Part shown: positions 5,937-7,853 of the stretch, in pieces
How the letters are laid out: each line of letters begins with the position of its first letter
Position numbering within the stretch: position 1 is the stretch's first letter
Assembly (NCBI GenBank): GCA_028871595.1
Contig: JAGWMT010000139.1
Span: 1-7,853, forward strand
From: Elusimicrobiota bacterium
Lineage (GTDB): Bacteria; Elusimicrobiota; Elusimicrobia; UBA1565; UBA9628
Direction: 5' to 3'
DNA length: 7,853 bases
Notes under the pieces: model-generated
The model's input: the letters and a program-made list of their open reading frames with translations, nothing else
What the model was told of the DNA's origin: nothing
The model's database searches: none
Translations under genes and position numbers: made by a program

Positions 5937-6035
5937 TTTGTTCTCGTACGAGCTGGCCGGCAGTTCGTCCCCGTAGCCGCGCAGGCCGTAGGACGCCGTT
6001 CCGGCCGGCGCCCCCTTCCGGAAATCGCCCGCGGC
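5925..6035 (-). other. Unassigned coding-looking open frame downstream of the antiporter
   Basis: Immediately after the antiporter stop, in the same frame, the minus strand stays open and reads GDFRKGAPAGTASYGLRGYG then DELPASSYENKSP. Third codon positions are mostly G or C, as in real genes of this window. There is no plausible start codon with a ribosome binding site, and the frame later runs antisense to the transposase remnant. It may be the tail of a gene whose front was lost, or chance. I do not recognise it. Confidence 0.25.
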
Positions 6036-7274
6036 CTAGCCGGACGCCGCTTGGCCGGAGCGCGCCAGCCGGCCCACGGTCAGGCCCTGCACCAGGATGG
6101 AGAAGACCACCACGACGTAGGTGATGGTCACGATGGCGTCGCGCCAGTCCCCGTGCGGGATGGAGAGGGCCATGGCCACGGCCAGGCCGCCGCGCAAGCC
6201 GCCCCACGTCAGGATCAAGCCCGCGTTGTCGCGGGACCGGTCGCGCGGCTCGAGCAGGCGAAGAGGGAGGCTCACGCTGACGTAGCGCGCCGCCAGCGCG
6301 AGCGGGATGGCGATGAATCCCGCCAACAAGTACTTCCAGTGCACCTCCAGCACGAGCATCTCCAGGCCCATCAGGACGAAGAGGACGGCATTGAGCAGTT
6401 CGTCGATGAGCTCCCAGAAGTCGTCCAGCCGCGTGCGCGTGGCCTCCGACAGCGCGTTGGCCCGGCCCCGGTTGCCGATGGAGAGGCCGGCCGCGACCAC
6501 GGCCAACGGACCGGAGGCGTGCAGCGCCGCGGCCGTCGAGTAAGTCCCCATGACCAGCGCCAAGGTCGTCAGTATTTCCAGCTGGTAGTGGGCCACCTTC
6601 TTGAGCATGAAATAGGCGATCGTGCCCGTCGCCAGCCCCAAGGCGACCCCGCCCACGGCCTCGCGGAGGAAGAGCACCGCCGCGCCCGCCATGCCGGGAT
6701 GCCCGCTGGCGGCGATCTCCAGGATCACCAGGAAGACCACCACGCCGACGCCGTCGTTAAGCAAAGACTCGGCGACGATGGTGGTTTCCAGGGATTTCCC
6801 CATCCCCGCCTTGCGCGCGATGCCCAGCACGGCCACGGGATCCGTCGGGGAGATCAACGCCCCGAACAGGAGGCAGGCGATCAACGGCAGGCCGACGCCG
6901 ATCAATCCGAAGAGATAGAAGGACGAGAGGCCGATGATCGCCGTGGACAGCAGAACGCCGATGGTCGCCAGGGAGCCGACCAGGTATTTCTGCTTCAGGA
7001 GCTCCGCCGGATCCACTTGAAGCGCTCCGGCGAAGAGCAGGAAGCTGAGCATTCCCGTCATCAGGGCCCGGTTGAAGTCGATGTCGCGGATGAAATTCAG
7101 GGCGTCGCCGCTGATCTTGAATTCGAACTTGCCGAGAAGGACGATGAGCAGCGACATGCCGAGAGCCAGCGCCATCAAGCCGATCGTGTGCGGCAGCTTC
7201 AAGAATCGGTCGTTGACGTAGCTGAACAGCGCCGCCAGGCAGACCAGGACCGAGGCCGTGTCGACGAGGCTCAT
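6036..7274 (-). CDS. CPA1-family Na+/H+ (monovalent cation/proton) antiporter
   Basis: 412 residues, about 12 hydrophobic helices, inner membrane. Start ATG 7274 overlaps the rhodanese stop (ATGA); GGAGG lies 13 bases upstream, so translation is probably coupled. Family motifs: FLLFAGALQVD (78-88), LISPTDPVAVLG (140-151) and E169-S-L-L-N173-D174-G, the acidic/Asn pair that binds the cation in NhaP-type transporters, then ELIDELLNAVLFVLMGLE and LTWGGLRGGLAVAMALSIP with the conserved Arg. It exchanges Na+ or K+ for protons, setting cytoplasmic pH and ion balance. The protein ends soon after the last helix, with no cytosolic regulatory tail, as in short NhaP/YjcE-type members. It appears intact. 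The link to rhodanese is by position only; the exact ion cannot be read from the sequence. Confidence 0.93.
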   Translation of the reverse strand: MSLVDTASVLVCLAALFSYVNDRFLKLPHTIGLMALALGMSLLIVLLGKFEFKISGDALNFIRDIDFNRALMTGMLSFLLFAGALQVDPAELLKQKYLVGSLATIGVLLSTAIIGLSSFYLFGLIGVGLPLIACLLFGALISPTDPVAVLGIARKAGMGKSLETTIVAESLLNDGVGVVVFLVILEIAASGHPGMAGAAVLFLREAVGGVALGLATGTIAYFMLKKVAHYQLEILTTLALVMGTYSTAAALHASGPLAVVAAGLSIGNRGRANALSEATRTRLDDFWELIDELLNAVLFVLMGLEMLVLEVHWKYLLAGFIAIPLALAARYVSVSLPLRLLEPRDRSRDNAGLILTWGGLRGGLAVAMALSIPHGDWRDAIVTITYVVVVFSILVQGLTVGRLARSGQAASG

Positions 7275-7615
7275 GGAGCGGCGGGGACCTCCATCGGCAG
7301 GCCCGCGGCGCGCCACGCGGTCAAGCCGCCCGGGTAAGCGCTGACCTTGTAACCCTTCTCCGTCAGGAAGTCGGCGGCCATGCGGCAGCTCCGCGAGGGC
7401 TCGCCGGAGCAATACGTGACGACGGCGCGGCCCTTATCGAGCTCGGCGAAGCGGCGCTCGAATTCCGAGAACGGGATGCGCCGCGAGTAGCGGATCATTC
7501 CCAGGGAGGAGAACTCCCGGCCCAGGACGTTGACGACTTGAAGGGAGGAGCCCATGTTGAGGCCGTCGTTGAGCTCCTCCGTGGTGACCGTCTTGGTGTC
7601 CGGATTCGGGGCCAT
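7271..7615 (-). CDS. Single-domain rhodanese (sulfurtransferase-like) protein
   Basis: 114 residues, no signal peptide, so cytoplasmic. ATG 7615 follows AGGAGA by 5 bases. The fold is visible as TTEELNDGL, the strand LQVVNVLGREF, IPFSEFERRF, and the active-site region VVTYC69SGEPSRS, ending with YKVSAYPGGLTAWRAAGLP, typical of rhodanese C-termini. C69 is the catalytic, persulfide-forming Cys; the loop is C-x5-R, one residue longer than the common C-x4-R, and C77 follows nearby. Rhodaneses move sulfane sulfur from donors such as thiosulfate or persulfides to acceptors. The usual H-I-P-G-A stretch is replaced by MIRYSRR. It lies 32 bp after the autotransporter stop and overlaps the antiporter. 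A true physiological substrate is not indicated. Confidence 0.88.
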   Translation of the reverse strand: MAPNPDTKTVTTEELNDGLNMGSSLQVVNVLGREFSSLGMIRYSRRIPFSEFERRFAELDKGRAVVTYCSGEPSRSCRMAADFLTEKGYKVSAYPGGLTAWRAAGLPMEVPAAP

Positions 7616-7647
7616 GGAAGTCTCCTGCGGCGGGGCCGGAAACGGCG

Positions 7648-7853
7648 TCAGAACTTGAAGCGGAAGGTCGCGTCGACGGTGTTTTCCTGGTAGTGGGAGC
7701 GCATGTCGCCCGTGTAGTCGAGATTCAGCGACGTCTGGCGCCACGTCAGCGCCGTTCCCGCGCCGATCTCGGTCCCGTCGCGCGCCACGTCGCCGGTCAT
7801 CACGGCGAAGCCGCTGCCGCCGCCCGTCGCCAGCTGCGCGTCGATGGGCCGGC
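7648..7853 (-). CDS. Autotransporter/outer-membrane beta-barrel C-terminus (5' end beyond window)
   Basis: Partial, the last 68 codons, ending at TGA 7648. Visible are alternating strands, GFAVMTGDVARDGTEIGAG, LTWRQTSLNLDYTGD and the end TVDATFRFKF. A glycine-rich turn, amphipathic beta-strands and a terminal aromatic residue (Phe) are the signature of autotransporter barrels inserted by the BAM machinery. This points to a cell with an outer membrane. The passenger domain is outside the window, so its function is unknown. Confidence 0.78.
   Translation of the reverse strand, partial: RPIDAQLATGGGSGFAVMTGDVARDGTEIGAGTALTWRQTSLNLDYTGDMRSHYQENTVDATFRFKF

Noticed and set aside
5541..6035. Complete insertion sequence with terminal inverted repeats.
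   Set aside because: I could not find matching ends or a target-site duplication, and the transposase lacks its N-terminal half and catalytic Glu region.
5673..7337. A 554-codon plus-strand open frame rich in Gln, Arg, Asp and His.
   Set aside because: Only its first 88 or so codons match anything (the transposase remnant). The rest is the antisense image of the antiporter and rhodanese; low-complexity charged composition is typical of a shadow frame in GC-rich DNA.
1..7853. tRNA, rRNA, CRISPR array, riboswitch or strong hairpin terminator.
   Set aside because: No repeat-spacer pattern, tRNA-like arms or G/C hairpin followed by a T run was seen on either strand; the A/T run at 4887-4897 has no adjoining stem.

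Overview
The window reads as chromosomal or contig DNA from a GC-rich, Gram-negative bacterium. Evidence is an outer-membrane autotransporter barrel ending in Phe, Tat- and Sec-type signal peptides, periplasmic c-type cytochromes, and strong G/C preference at third codon positions. I cannot name the phylum from sequence alone. All intact genes lie on the minus strand, so transcription runs from high to low coordinates; only the mobile-element debris at 5549-5936 is on the plus strand.

Upstream block (7853 to 6036, minus): the last 68 codons of an autotransporter-type beta-barrel, a single-domain rhodanese, and a CPA1-type Na+/H+ antiporter whose start overlaps the rhodanese stop by 4 bp.

Scar (about 5541-6035): a short piece of a DUF4258-type gene runs in frame into a decayed integrase-core (rve) transposase that has a frameshift and has lost its catalytic Glu region. 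An unassigned coding-looking open frame lies between this scar and the antiporter.

Main block (5504 to 1, minus): a TetR-family regulator is followed by six closely spaced genes: a CcdA/TlpA fusion (SoxV/SoxW-like parts), a DsrE-family gene broken by a frameshifting deletion, a secreted PQQ-type beta-propeller, a SoxB-like Tat-exported metallo-hydrolase, a small DUF6132 membrane protein, and a TsdA-like diheme cytochrome c cut by the window edge. Gaps are between -4 and about 55 bp, so this looks like one operon. The products suggest periplasmic thiosulfate or reduced-sulfur oxidation: TsdA and SoxB types act on thiosulfate or bound sulfur, CcdA/thioredoxin partners keep Sox thiols reduced, and DsrE proteins carry sulfur. 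A pair of near-identical palindromes (TTGACTnnnnrGTCAA) sits in the tetR promoter and in front of the ccdA-like gene, which fits TetR controlling itself and the whole unit.

The most notable point is that 3967-5936 holds at least five junctions where conserved proteins lose internal segments (DsrE, CcdA/TlpA, DUF4258/transposase, and two within the transposase), while genes on either side look intact. This is either localized decay or an assembly artefact, and either way it deserves checking.
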